NCBI GenBank assembly: GCA_031270145.1
Contig: JAISYD010000286.1
Location: forward strand, 1-23,196
Origin: Planctomycetota bacterium
Lineage (GTDB): Bacteria; Planctomycetota; SZUA-567
Direction: 5' to 3'
Length of the DNA: 23,196 nucleotides
A program made the translations under genes and the position numbers. Shown in pieces: positions 1 to 8,356 of the stretch (position 1 is the stretch's first letter; the number at the start of each line of letters is the position of its first letter). The notes below the pieces were generated by a model, which did not search any database, had not been told where the DNA came from, and saw nothing but the letters and a program-made list of their open reading frames with translations.

Positions 1-57
1 GTGAGGGCGGCGGCCAACGAGGAATGGCGGCTTGATCTGCTGGTGCGGGAAAGGTAG
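1..57 (+). CDS. Possible C-terminal end of an unidentified gene, cut by the window edge
   Basis: Frame 1 is open from the first base to a TAG at 55-57 and encodes 18 residues ending in EEWRLDLLVRER. The other two plus frames stop sooner, and the codons have the GC-rich third positions typical here. If real, it converges on the ygiQ-like gene with only 25 bases between the two stop codons, which would mark the end of the minus-strand operon. The fragment is too short to assign a family, and chance openness cannot be excluded. Confidence 0.3.
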   Translation: MRAAANEEWRLDLLVRER

Positions 58-82
58 GGACGCCAAGCGCGGCTATCGGAAA

Positions 83-1930
83 TCAGCTTCGCCGGTTGCC
101 AGTCGATCCCAGTCTCCGGCCGGTTCCCGGGGGAGGTCGCCGGCCAGTTTTCGCGGGCGGGCGACGGCCTTTAGCGAAAGGCTTGCGCCGTTTCCCCGGC
201 TTGGCGGGGATCCTGGGATCCGGCCTGGCTTCCGGCATGAGTATGCGGTGCTGGCGCAAGCGATCGGCATCGCTTCTGGCCACCGCGATGGGACGGCCAT
301 CGGCGTCGACGCCGGCAAAAAACATGGCGGCGGCCAAGGTCCCGGGCGTCGGCAGGAAACACTGCGCCTGTTCCGGACGCCAACCGCGCCGCTTCAGCCA
401 CTCCGCCAATTCACGCATCTCCTGATCGCCGCAACCCGGGAAGGCGCTCATCAAATAGGGGACGATGTATTGCTCCTTCCCCGCTTCCCGGGACAAGCGC
501 TCGAAGGATCTGATGAACTCGTTCCACAGCCTGACCGGGGGTTTGCGCATCAGCCTAAGCACCTTGTCGGAAACATGTTCGGGAGCGATCTTCAACTGCC
601 CGCCGACGTGGTTGTTGATCAAAGCCTTTAGATAGACTTCCGATTCAATGGCCAGATCGTGCCTGACGCCGCTCGCCGCCCGGACCTGCCGGACGCCGGG
701 CAAACGGGCAACCTCGGCGAAAAGCTCCGTCTGCCCCTCCTGGTTGGGATGCAAATGGCGGCAACGTTTCGGATACAGGCAACTGTCGCGGCGGCAGGTT
801 TTGGGATCGCCAACGCATTCGGCCCCCCACAGGTTGGAGGTTGGGCCGCCAATATCCGTCACCACCCCCTTCCAATCCGGCGACCCGGCCAGGCGGGTCA
901 CCTCGGCCAAAATGGATTCCCTGCTCCGCGACTGGACGATCCGTCCCTGGTGCGCGGCAAGAGAGCAGAAGGAACAGCCGCCGCCGCAGCCGCGGTGCGA
1001 GGTGAGGCTTCCCTCCAGCATGGCGGCGGCGGGAATCGGTTCGGCATGGGACGGATGCGCCCGCCGATTGAAGGGAAGGGAGTAAAGGGCGTCCATCTCC
1101 GCCCCGCTTAGCAGTTCGGCCGGCGGCTCAAAAATCAGCGCCCGCCCGCCGGAGCGCTGGATCAGGGCGGGGCCGCCGTTCAGGACCTGGCGCTCGCAAG
1201 CCAGGGTGGCCTTGACCAGCAAGGCCGGGTCGGCCAGGATGGCCTCGTGCGACGGAAGCTCCGCCGCCCGCTTCGGGACATCGTCCGGATGCGCGGCGTA
1301 AACGCTTCCCGGCAAACGGGCGGCGGCAATGGCTTGGACCGGTTTCCGGCCGGCCGGAAGCAAGGCGAGCAGCTCGGCCAAGCCGAGGATGGATTTTTCG
1401 CCCATGCCATAGAGGACGGCGTCAAGCTTCGCGTCAAGCAAGATGGAGCGGCGCAACGAGTCGCTCCAAAAATCGTAATGCGTGAATCGCCGCAACGACG
1501 CCTCAATGCCGCCGGCAACCACCGTGAGGCCGGGGAACGCCTGGCGCAACAAGCCGGCATAAACTATGACGGCCCGGTTGGGCCTGAGGCCGGATTTGCC
1601 GCCCGGCGACCAGGCGTCGTCCGTGCGCTTCTTGCGGAAAGCGGTATAATGCGCCACCAGCGAATCAACCGCTCCGGCGGAAACGCCGGCGAATAGTCGC
1701 GGACGGCCGAGAGCGGCGACGGCGGCGGGACCGTCCCAGGCCGGTTGGGAGATTATCCCGGTCCGCCAGCCGTGCGCCACCAGCCAGCGCCCAAGCAAGG
1801 CGGCGGCGAAAGCGTGGCTATCGACATGGGCATCGCCGGAAACCAGGAGCACGTCCAGTTCGTCCCAGCCGAGGGCGGCCATTTCCTCGCGGCTGGCGGG
1901 GAGGAACTCCGGCTGGCTCAGTCCGATCAT
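83..1930 (-). CDS. YgiQ family radical SAM protein
   Basis: The 615-aa product has the radical SAM cysteine motif CxxxCxxC at Cys315, Cys319 and Cys322, in the context HRGCGGGCSFC, which should bind the [4Fe-4S] cluster that cleaves S-adenosylmethionine. The long N-terminal half (GGIEASLRRFTHYDFWSD near 140-157, YGMGEKSI near 174-181) and the post-cluster region (KIAPEHVSDKVLRLMRKP) are typical of the YgiQ family, whose reaction is not known. The last ~45 residues are a Pro/Lys/Arg tail with repeated GRRPP-like units, probably disordered. The ATG at 1930 overlaps the murG stop (ATGA), so translation is probably coupled to murG. That is an unusual place for this family. The family call is firm; a link to cell-wall synthesis is only suggested by position. 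Confidence 0.93.
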   Translation of the reverse strand: MIGLSQPEFLPASREEMAALGWDELDVLLVSGDAHVDSHAFAAALLGRWLVAHGWRTGIISQPAWDGPAAVAALGRPRLFAGVSAGAVDSLVAHYTAFRKKRTDDAWSPGGKSGLRPNRAVIVYAGLLRQAFPGLTVVAGGIEASLRRFTHYDFWSDSLRRSILLDAKLDAVLYGMGEKSILGLAELLALLPAGRKPVQAIAAARLPGSVYAAHPDDVPKRAAELPSHEAILADPALLVKATLACERQVLNGGPALIQRSGGRALIFEPPAELLSGAEMDALYSLPFNRRAHPSHAEPIPAAAMLEGSLTSHRGCGGGCSFCSLAAHQGRIVQSRSRESILAEVTRLAGSPDWKGVVTDIGGPTSNLWGAECVGDPKTCRRDSCLYPKRCRHLHPNQEGQTELFAEVARLPGVRQVRAASGVRHDLAIESEVYLKALINNHVGGQLKIAPEHVSDKVLRLMRKPPVRLWNEFIRSFERLSREAGKEQYIVPYLMSAFPGCGDQEMRELAEWLKRRGWRPEQAQCFLPTPGTLAAAMFFAGVDADGRPIAVARSDADRLRQHRILMPEARPDPRIPAKPGKRRKPFAKGRRPPAKTGRRPPPGTGRRLGSTGNRRS

Positions 1931-3006
1931 TCCCGTCTCCCGATTAACCGGAGCACCGCCTGGGCGATTTCCCGCCCCGAGTCGGCGCGGGCGGTGCGGC
2001 GCATTTTCTCCGCCATGGCGGAGCGCCTGGCCTCGTCCTTCCAGAGCGAGACCACGACCGGCGCGAAGGTATCGGTGGCGGCCGTGGTCTCCTCGTAGGA
2101 CAAGGCGGCGCCGGAATGGACGAGAGACAGGGCGTTCAGGCGCTGGTGGTCATCCATGGCCGACGGCAGCGGCACCAAAACGGCGGGAAGACCGGCGGCG
2201 GCCAGCTCGGCCAGGCTGATGGCGCCGGAACGGGCCACCACCAGGCGGGAGCGGCGGTAAAGCTCATCCATGTTGTTATAGAAGCCATGCACCTCGGCAA
2301 CCACTCCGGCACGGTTGTAGCGGCCGCGGATATCCTTTTCATTGCCTGGTCCAGCCACATGAATAAGCCGGCAACCGGTCTCGCCGACAATGCGCCTGGC
2401 CGCGTCGCCGACGATTTCATTCAACCGCTTGGCCCCCTGGCTGCCGCCCATCACCAAGATGGCGTCGCCCCGGCAGGGCGGCTCGGACAAGAGCTTCAGG
2501 AATGGTTCGCGCAGGGGGGAGCCGCTATGGTGGAAGGCGGCCGGAGAATCGCGGAACCAGGTTCGCGCCTCCTCGAATTGGGAGAATATCTCCTTCGCCC
2601 AGCGCGACAAAAGCCGGTTTACCCGCCCGGGAACGGTGTTCTGCTCCAAAATGATCAGGGGAATCCCCATAAGCCTGGCCATGATGCCGGGGGCCGCGGC
2701 CGCGAAACCGCCCAACGCCGCCACCACATCCGGACGCTCGCGGCGGAACAGGCGGCAAGCCTGCCAAAGGGCAAGGGCGAAGCGGGGAGCGTTGCCGGGG
2801 CGCCGCCAGGACAGGGGCGATCCCCGGCCGGCGGCAAGCAGCTCCAGGCGGTATCCCCCGCCCCAAAGCAGTTCCCGATCCAAGCCATCGTTGGTGCCGA
2901 GAAAGCCAACCTCGATGTCGGGACACAGGCTGTGCAACTCGTCGGCCAGCGCCATGCCAGGGCAAAGATGCCCTCCCGTCCCCCCTCCGGCCAGCCAGAT
3001 TCTCAT
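1927..3006 (-). CDS. murG: UDP-N-acetylglucosamine--N-acetylmuramyl-(pentapeptide) pyrophosphoryl-undecaprenol GlcNAc transferase MurG
   Basis: This 359-aa GT28-family glycosyltransferase adds GlcNAc to lipid I to make lipid II on the cytoplasmic face of the membrane. The N-terminal loop GGTGGH (residues 8-13), the GGSQGAKRLNE loop that opens the C-terminal domain, and the UDP-GlcNAc-binding region RSGAISLAELAAAGLPAVLVP followed by a Q..NA motif are all present. Length is normal for the family. The ATG at 3006 overlaps the ftsW stop (ATGA), and its own stop overlaps the start of the ygiQ-like gene. It is the last recognisable peptidoglycan gene in the operon; murC, which often follows murG, is absent. 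Confidence 0.97.
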   Translation of the reverse strand: MRIWLAGGGTGGHLCPGMALADELHSLCPDIEVGFLGTNDGLDRELLWGGGYRLELLAAGRGSPLSWRRPGNAPRFALALWQACRLFRRERPDVVAALGGFAAAAPGIMARLMGIPLIILEQNTVPGRVNRLLSRWAKEIFSQFEEARTWFRDSPAAFHHSGSPLREPFLKLLSEPPCRGDAILVMGGSQGAKRLNEIVGDAARRIVGETGCRLIHVAGPGNEKDIRGRYNRAGVVAEVHGFYNNMDELYRRSRLVVARSGAISLAELAAAGLPAVLVPLPSAMDDHQRLNALSLVHSGAALSYEETTAATDTFAPVVVSLWKDEARRSAMAEKMRRTARADSGREIAQAVLRLIGRRE

Positions 3007-4196
3007 GTCCCCGCTTCCTCCCCGGTCCCGGCCAGCATCCGGAACACCGGCGCCCGCCGGTATTTCCGGATCAGATCGGTTTCAACGCGCGCCGGAGCCG
3101 GTCTCGCGATTGAAAGCAAAAGGCCGATCATGGAATAGAAAACCACCAGTCCCGAACCGCCGAAACTCACGAAGGGAAGAGATATCCCCTTGGGAGGCAG
3201 AAGTCCGGTGACCACGCCCATGTTGAACAGCGTCTGCCCGCCGATGACGGCGGTGATGCCGAAGGCCAGGAGGGAGCCGAAGCGATCCCTCGCCTTGTCG
3301 GCGATGCCCATGCCCTGCCAGACCAGTATAGCGAACAGGGCCACGAGCGACAATGTTCCGATCAAGCCGGTCTCCTGCCCGGCGATGGCGAGGATGAAAT
3401 CCGTGTGGGCCTCGGGCAGATATTCCAATTTAGCCGGTCCCTGCCCTAGCCCCACGCCCCATAGCCCGCCGGAACCCATGGCCAGTCTCGAGGCGTTGGT
3501 GTGGAAGGCGGTTCCGGCGAGCCAATCCCCAATCCGGCGGTTGATGTAGTCAAAATGCGTCATTCCGTACCAGCCGGCCAACGGGACGATCGGCAGGGCC
3601 AAAAGGAGAAGATGCCAGATTCGGACGCCGCCGGCCAGCATGAGAAGGCCCAGGCCCGAGGCCAGCAGGGCCGCGGTGCCGAAGTCCGGCTCCAGGGCGA
3701 TCAAGCCGACCGCCAGCCCCGAGACGGCGCACAGGGGGACGACATGGCGGAAAAATCTGGGTCTGCCGTCCTGGATGCCGGCAAGGATGGCGGAGACGGC
3801 GACGATCATCCCAATCTTCGCCAATTCCGAGGGCTGCACGTTGAACAGGGAGAACCTGAACCAACGGCTGGCTCCGTTGATCCGCGTCCCCAACGGGGTA
3901 AGGACCAGGATCAGGAACAATTGGCACAGGGCGAGTATGGGAAAACGGAGCCGCAACCAGAAGCCGTAGGGGATCGCCGCCATGACGACCAGGGCGGCAA
4001 TGGCCACGCCCAGCCAGGAAAGCTGGTTCCAGGCGTAGAACACCTCCCAACCCCATCCCCTGGCGGCGCGGACGGCGCTAGCCGAATAAACCATGATGAC
4101 GCCGAAACCGGTCAGCGAGGCGACAACCATCAGCAGCGGCGCCCGCCGCCAGGAAAGCTCCGCATCCTCCCTTTCCGCGCGTTCCAGTTCGCCCAT
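3003..4196 (-). CDS. ftsW: Septal peptidoglycan glycosyltransferase FtsW (SEDS family)
   Basis: The 397-aa polytopic membrane protein belongs to the SEDS family that polymerises lipid II, working with the class B PBP FtsI at the septum. The conserved loop EAHTDFI (262-268) carries Asp266, equivalent to the catalytic Asp of SEDS enzymes. The signature KGISLPFVSFGGSGL lies near the C-terminus, and NGASRWF and QPSELAK occur around 107-127. About ten hydrophobic helices follow a short charged cytoplasmic N-terminus. GAGGAGAA lies 6 nt before the ATG at 4196. Its position next to murG favours FtsW over RodA. murD, commonly found just before ftsW, is missing: only 29 bases separate it from mraY. 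Confidence 0.96.
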   Translation of the reverse strand: MGELERAEREDAELSWRRAPLLMVVASLTGFGVIMVYSASAVRAARGWGWEVFYAWNQLSWLGVAIAALVVMAAIPYGFWLRLRFPILALCQLFLILVLTPLGTRINGASRWFRFSLFNVQPSELAKIGMIVAVSAILAGIQDGRPRFFRHVVPLCAVSGLAVGLIALEPDFGTAALLASGLGLLMLAGGVRIWHLLLLALPIVPLAGWYGMTHFDYINRRIGDWLAGTAFHTNASRLAMGSGGLWGVGLGQGPAKLEYLPEAHTDFILAIAGQETGLIGTLSLVALFAILVWQGMGIADKARDRFGSLLAFGITAVIGGQTLFNMGVVTGLLPPKGISLPFVSFGGSGLVVFYSMIGLLLSIARPAPARVETDLIRKYRRAPVFRMLAGTGEEAGT

Positions 4197-4225
4197 TCGC
4201 GTTTCTCCTCACGGGATACGGGACA

Positions 4226-5401
4226 TTAGTGCATTTTCAAAAGGCAAATCGACACTATCGCCAACATCAGGCCGACGATCCAGAGCCGCACCACCACGTG
4301 ATTCTCCTTCCAGCCGCTGTATTCGAGATGGTGATGGAAGGGGGCTATTTTAAACAGTCTGCGCCCCAGCAGGCGGAAGCTGGCCACCTGGAGGATCACC
4401 GACAATGCCTCGAACACGAAGATCCCGCCCGCCACGATCAGGATCAACTCGTGCTTGGTGGCGATGGCCAAATAGGCGAGCGTCGCCCCGATAGCCAGAC
4501 TGCCGGTATCGCCCATGAAAACCTGGGCCGGGTTGGCGTTGTGCCATAAGAAGCCGAAAAGACCGCCAAAGAGCGCCGCCCCGAAAATGAACAATTCCCC
4601 TGCTCCCGGCACCAGGGGGATGCGGAAAAAGGCGCAAAGCATCGCATTACCGGCGATATAGGCGAGAATCGAATAGGTGGCGGCCACCATGGCGGTGCAG
4701 CCGCTCGCCAGGCCGTCCAGGCCGTCCGTCAAATTCACCGCGTTGGAACAGGCCACCAGGATCAGGACGGTGAAAAACCAATAGGCGGTCCCGAGATCCG
4801 GGCCAACCTCGTTCCATTTGGTGAAGGGTATGACCACCCGGGTGGGGGCGACCAGGTTGCGCTCGCTGGTGGCGACGATGAAGTCGGCCTCGTGGTCGCC
4901 GGTGGGCGGGGCGCTCATGCCGAACCAGCCGGCCGACGAGCCCCAGGCCAGAAGGCAGGTGGTCAACAGGGCGAGGCCGATTTCGCCGGCGAATTTATGC
5001 CGCTTTTTCAGTCCCTGCCTGCCCCAACCGCGTAGTTTCCAATAGTCGTCGATAAAGCCCAGGCCAGCGAAGGACAGGATGACGAACTGGCCGATCCAGA
5101 CCAGGGGACGGAGCGGATCGCAATAGAGTAGAGCGGCGAGGGACACCGCCGCCACCAGGAATACGCCGCCCATGGTGGGCGTGCCCTTTTTGATCCGGTG
5201 CAACTCCTGCAATTTTGCCGCGTCCGGCTTGTTCACGTCCTCGGTGGCCCGGCGCAGCGCCAAGCGGCGGATGAAGACCGGCCCCAGGAAAACCGCCGCC
5301 AGGAACGCGGTGATGGCCGCCGCCGAGGCGCGCACGGTCAGACTGTCGAAAACCCGCAAAGGGCCGAACCAGTCGCCGGCCAATGACAGATAGCGGAGCA
5401 A
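4226..5401 (-). CDS. mraY: Phospho-N-acetylmuramoyl-pentapeptide transferase MraY
   Basis: MraY transfers phospho-MurNAc-pentapeptide from UDP to undecaprenyl phosphate, making lipid I in the inner membrane. Visible family motifs are GFIDDYWKL, NAVNLTDGLDGLASG, FMGDTGSLAIG and the HHHLEYSGW motif near the C-terminus. The start is a TTG at 5401 preceded by GGGGGAAG at good spacing. The N-terminus from there aligns naturally with other MraY proteins, and the first in-frame ATG comes some 75 residues later, inside conserved sequence. At 391 aa it is about 30 longer than the E. coli protein; the extra length is a loop around APPTGDHEADFIVATSERN between transmembrane segments. murF lies 30 bases upstream and ftsW 29 bases downstream. 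Confidence 0.96.
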   Translation of the reverse strand: MLRYLSLAGDWFGPLRVFDSLTVRASAAAITAFLAAVFLGPVFIRRLALRRATEDVNKPDAAKLQELHRIKKGTPTMGGVFLVAAVSLAALLYCDPLRPLVWIGQFVILSFAGLGFIDDYWKLRGWGRQGLKKRHKFAGEIGLALLTTCLLAWGSSAGWFGMSAPPTGDHEADFIVATSERNLVAPTRVVIPFTKWNEVGPDLGTAYWFFTVLILVACSNAVNLTDGLDGLASGCTAMVAATYSILAYIAGNAMLCAFFRIPLVPGAGELFIFGAALFGGLFGFLWHNANPAQVFMGDTGSLAIGATLAYLAIATKHELILIVAGGIFVFEALSVILQVASFRLLGRRLFKIAPFHHHLEYSGWKENHVVVRLWIVGLMLAIVSICLLKMH

Positions 5402-5431
5402 TGGCTTCCCCCAGGCAAGATTTGAGCGAAA

Positions 5432-6799
5432 TTACGGGAACCAATCAAGAAGCTGGCCAACAACCCGTTCCATGAGCATCCCTCGCGAACCTTTTACCAG
5501 CACCCAATCGCCCGGGGCGAGGATTTTCTCCAAGGCCAGCCACAACGCCTCAATCGAGGGGAAATGGCGTACCACGATGCGAACATTGACCTGAGCCGCT
5601 TCGGCCATGGCCGCCGACTCGTGCCCGACTGTGAACAGGACGTCGATGTCGGTCAGGCCGGCGGCTAGGCCAACCTCGCGGTGCAACCTCCGGCTTTCGG
5701 TTCCCAGCTCAAGCATGTCGCCGATAACCGCTATCTTCCTGCCCTCCGGCATTTCGGCCAAGACATCCAGGCCGGCCATGACCGAGCTGGGATTGGCGTT
5801 GTAGGAATCGTTGATGACATGGAGCCCCGCCGGGGTAACCTGCGACTGGAGCCGGCCCGCCACCGGCTTGGCCCCCTTGAGCGCCTCGGCCGCCCTGTCG
5901 AAAGGCACCCCGAGATGCCTGGCGGCCAGCATGGCGGCCAGGCAATTGCCGATATTATGCCGCCCCAGCAACGGCAGGACGACCTTCACGCCGTCCACCG
6001 TGAACTCGTAGCCGGACGCCGTGGGCCGGATATCCGCGGCCACGGCTCCGGCCGGTCCGCCAATCAGGGAAAAAGTCTCCATCCGGCCGGGCACGGCCGC
6101 CCGCAGGGCGTCGGCGTTGGGATCGTCGGCCGGGAAAATGGCCAATCCGTCCTGGGGGAGCCAACGGAAAATTTCCGCCTTTTCGCGCGCCACCTCCAAG
6201 CTGGATCCGAACCCCTCCAAATGGGTGTCGCCGGTGGAGGTCACGACAGCCACGGTGGGCACGCATATCGCGCGCAACCGAACTATCTCCCCGGGCTCGC
6301 TGGCGCCCAATTCCATTACCGCCGCCTGGGCGTCGTCGGGCTCGCCCAGCATCGACAGAGGCAGTCCGATGAAGTTGTTCCAGTTGCGCTTGGAGGCGCG
6401 GACCTTTCCGCGCGTCCCAAGGATCAGCGAAAGAAGTTCGCGCGTGGTGGTCTTGCCATTGGAGCCGGTCACCGCCACCCAGGGTAAAAGCGGCGGTTTC
6501 CAGCGATAGCCATTGGCGATGTCCCCGAGCGCCTTGAGGGAATTCCCGACTATGATCTGCGGCATGCCGCCGGCGTCGCTCTGCCGGCTCTCCACCACGG
6601 CGGCGACCGCCCCGGCCCCGGCCGCGAATCTGACGAAACGATGGCCATCCAGATTGAGACCGTTGATGGCCACGAACAACTCGCCCGCCTTTATGGTGCG
6701 CGAGTCGCTGGACACGCCCCGGACGCGCGTCGCGCCGGCCTCGGGAGGATCGATCCTGCCTCCGCACCATTTAGCCAGTTCCGCCAGCGTCGCGTCCAT
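5432..6799 (-). CDS. murF: UDP-N-acetylmuramoyl-tripeptide--D-alanyl-D-alanine ligase MurF
   Basis: MurF is the cytoplasmic ligase that adds D-Ala-D-Ala to UDP-MurNAc-tripeptide. The 455-aa protein has the Mur-ligase layout: an N-terminal substrate domain with SSDSRTIKAGELFVAI (30-45), the ATP-binding P-loop VTGSNGKTTTRE (110-121) in the central domain, and a C-terminal domain with NDSYNANPSSV and KGSRGMLMERVV, both typical of MurF. Length is normal. The ATG at 6799 has only a modest upstream GCGGGA; no better start was found. It lies 42 bases after murE and 30 bases before mraY. Confidence 0.96.
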   Translation of the reverse strand: MDATLAELAKWCGGRIDPPEAGATRVRGVSSDSRTIKAGELFVAINGLNLDGHRFVRFAAGAGAVAAVVESRQSDAGGMPQIIVGNSLKALGDIANGYRWKPPLLPWVAVTGSNGKTTTRELLSLILGTRGKVRASKRNWNNFIGLPLSMLGEPDDAQAAVMELGASEPGEIVRLRAICVPTVAVVTSTGDTHLEGFGSSLEVAREKAEIFRWLPQDGLAIFPADDPNADALRAAVPGRMETFSLIGGPAGAVAADIRPTASGYEFTVDGVKVVLPLLGRHNIGNCLAAMLAARHLGVPFDRAAEALKGAKPVAGRLQSQVTPAGLHVINDSYNANPSSVMAGLDVLAEMPEGRKIAVIGDMLELGTESRRLHREVGLAAGLTDIDVLFTVGHESAAMAEAAQVNVRIVVRHFPSIEALWLALEKILAPGDWVLVKGSRGMLMERVVGQLLDWFP

Positions 6800-6841
6800 A
6801 AAAATATTCCCGCCATGCCATGACCGGGAAAACCGGCCGCC

Positions 6842-8356
6842 TCAAACCCTAAAAGCGTTGCGCAGCAATTCCCGATCGTCAAGGCGTCGTTTCACGGTTC
6901 CGACAATCTGATAATCCTCGTGTCCCTTGCCCGCCACCAGGATAGCGTCGCCCGGCCCGGCGAAGCCGGCCGCGAGCGCCACCGCCCGCTCCCGATCCGC
7001 CTCCACCACCACCGCCTCCGGATGGACGAACCCCGCCATGATTTCGTCGATTATGGCGTACGGGTTTTCGGTCCTTGGATTGTCGGAAGTCACCACCACC
7101 TGGTCGGAAAGCTCTTCCGCCGCCCTAGCCATGAGCGGGCGCTTTCCCCGATCGCGATCCCCTCCGCAACCGAACACCGTGATCAGCTTTCCCGCCGCCA
7201 GCGGCCGGAGGACGGAAAGCACCGAGCGGAGCGCGTCGTCGGTGTGGGCGTAATCGACAAAGGCCATCGTCCCCGAATCCGACTGGATGCGCTCCAGCCT
7301 GCCGGGCACGCCGGAAAAGCCGGCCAGCGCCTCTCCAATCGCCTCCGCCGGAACGCCTAGCGCCAGGGCGGCGAGAATGGCGCCCAGGGAATTTTCGGCG
7401 TTGTGGCGCCCCACCAGCGGGGAGCGGAAACAGCGGGAAACCCCCGGCCCCGACAATTCGAAGGATTGCCCCGCCAAGCCGCTGTCGATTATCCGGGCCA
7501 GGAAAACATCTCCGGGGAAATCCGGCGCCGGCCTACCGCTCCCGGCGGCATCTGCCAGTACATAGCCGGACAGCCTCGCCCGACAATCCCCGGCCAGGCG
7601 TGGCGAGGCAGGGTCCCCGAGATTGAAAACCGCGGACGCCTCGGCGTCAAGCCGGGAAAAAAGCGAATGCTTGGCTTGCAGATAATCTTCCATATCGCCG
7701 TGATAATCAAGGTGATCGCGGGTGAGATTGGTGAAGACGGCGGCGGCGAAGCGGTGCGGCCAGACTCGTTCCTGCGCCAAGGCGTGGCTGGACGCCTCGA
7801 CCACCGCCGCGCGACATCCGGCCTTGAGCATTTCGGCAAGACTCCGGGTGAAGCGGACGGCGCCGGGCGTGGTGAGCGGCGCCGGTTCCACCCTATCGCC
7901 CAAATCGTATTCCACCGTCCCCAACAGGCCGGCGCGCCGGCCCGCCAGGTTGAAGATATGCCGGATCAGATAGGCGGAGGTGGTCTTGCCGTTGGTGCCG
8001 GTGACGCCAATCAAGTCCAAGCTCCGGGACGGATGCCGATAAAAAACGTCGGCCGCTTCGCCCAGCGCCTTCCTGGCGTCACGCGCCAGCAAACAAGGAA
8101 CGCGGGAAACAATCCGCGCCGAATCCGGAAGAAGCAGGGCGGCGGCGCCGCGGCGGACGGCATCGGCCGCATAGTCTCCGCCACGTTCTCCGGCGCCGGG
8201 CAGGACGGCGAAAAGGCAACCCGGCCCAGCCTCGCGGCTGTCCTGGACAATCGACGCGATAAGGGGATCGCCGTCCCCCGCGAAGCGGACCCCCGGAATC
8301 CCTCCAAGCAGTTCGCTTAACCGCATGCCGGTCTCTCGAACGCTTTCCGTCCGCAT
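6842..8356 (-). CDS. murE: UDP-N-acetylmuramoyl-L-alanyl-D-glutamate--2,6-diaminopimelate ligase MurE
   Basis: MurE adds the third residue of the stem peptide. In the 504-aa product, the P-loop GTNGKTT is at 120-126, the probable carbamylated lysine is Lys229 in YLQAKHS, and the C-terminal domain carries DNPR at 425-428. DNPR is the meso-diaminopimelate signature, as opposed to the motif of lysine-adding enzymes, so the wall is predicted to be DAP-type. The chosen ATG (8356) shares one base with the ftsI stop (TGATG) and has GGGGAGG about 10 nt upstream. An in-frame upstream start inside ftsI and a later ATG at MRLSELL remain possible. Confidence 0.95.
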   Translation of the reverse strand: MRTESVRETGMRLSELLGGIPGVRFAGDGDPLIASIVQDSREAGPGCLFAVLPGAGERGGDYAADAVRRGAAALLLPDSARIVSRVPCLLARDARKALGEAADVFYRHPSRSLDLIGVTGTNGKTTSAYLIRHIFNLAGRRAGLLGTVEYDLGDRVEPAPLTTPGAVRFTRSLAEMLKAGCRAAVVEASSHALAQERVWPHRFAAAVFTNLTRDHLDYHGDMEDYLQAKHSLFSRLDAEASAVFNLGDPASPRLAGDCRARLSGYVLADAAGSGRPAPDFPGDVFLARIIDSGLAGQSFELSGPGVSRCFRSPLVGRHNAENSLGAILAALALGVPAEAIGEALAGFSGVPGRLERIQSDSGTMAFVDYAHTDDALRSVLSVLRPLAAGKLITVFGCGGDRDRGKRPLMARAAEELSDQVVVTSDNPRTENPYAIIDEIMAGFVHPEAVVVEADRERAVALAAGFAGPGDAILVAGKGHEDYQIVGTVKRRLDDRELLRNAFRV

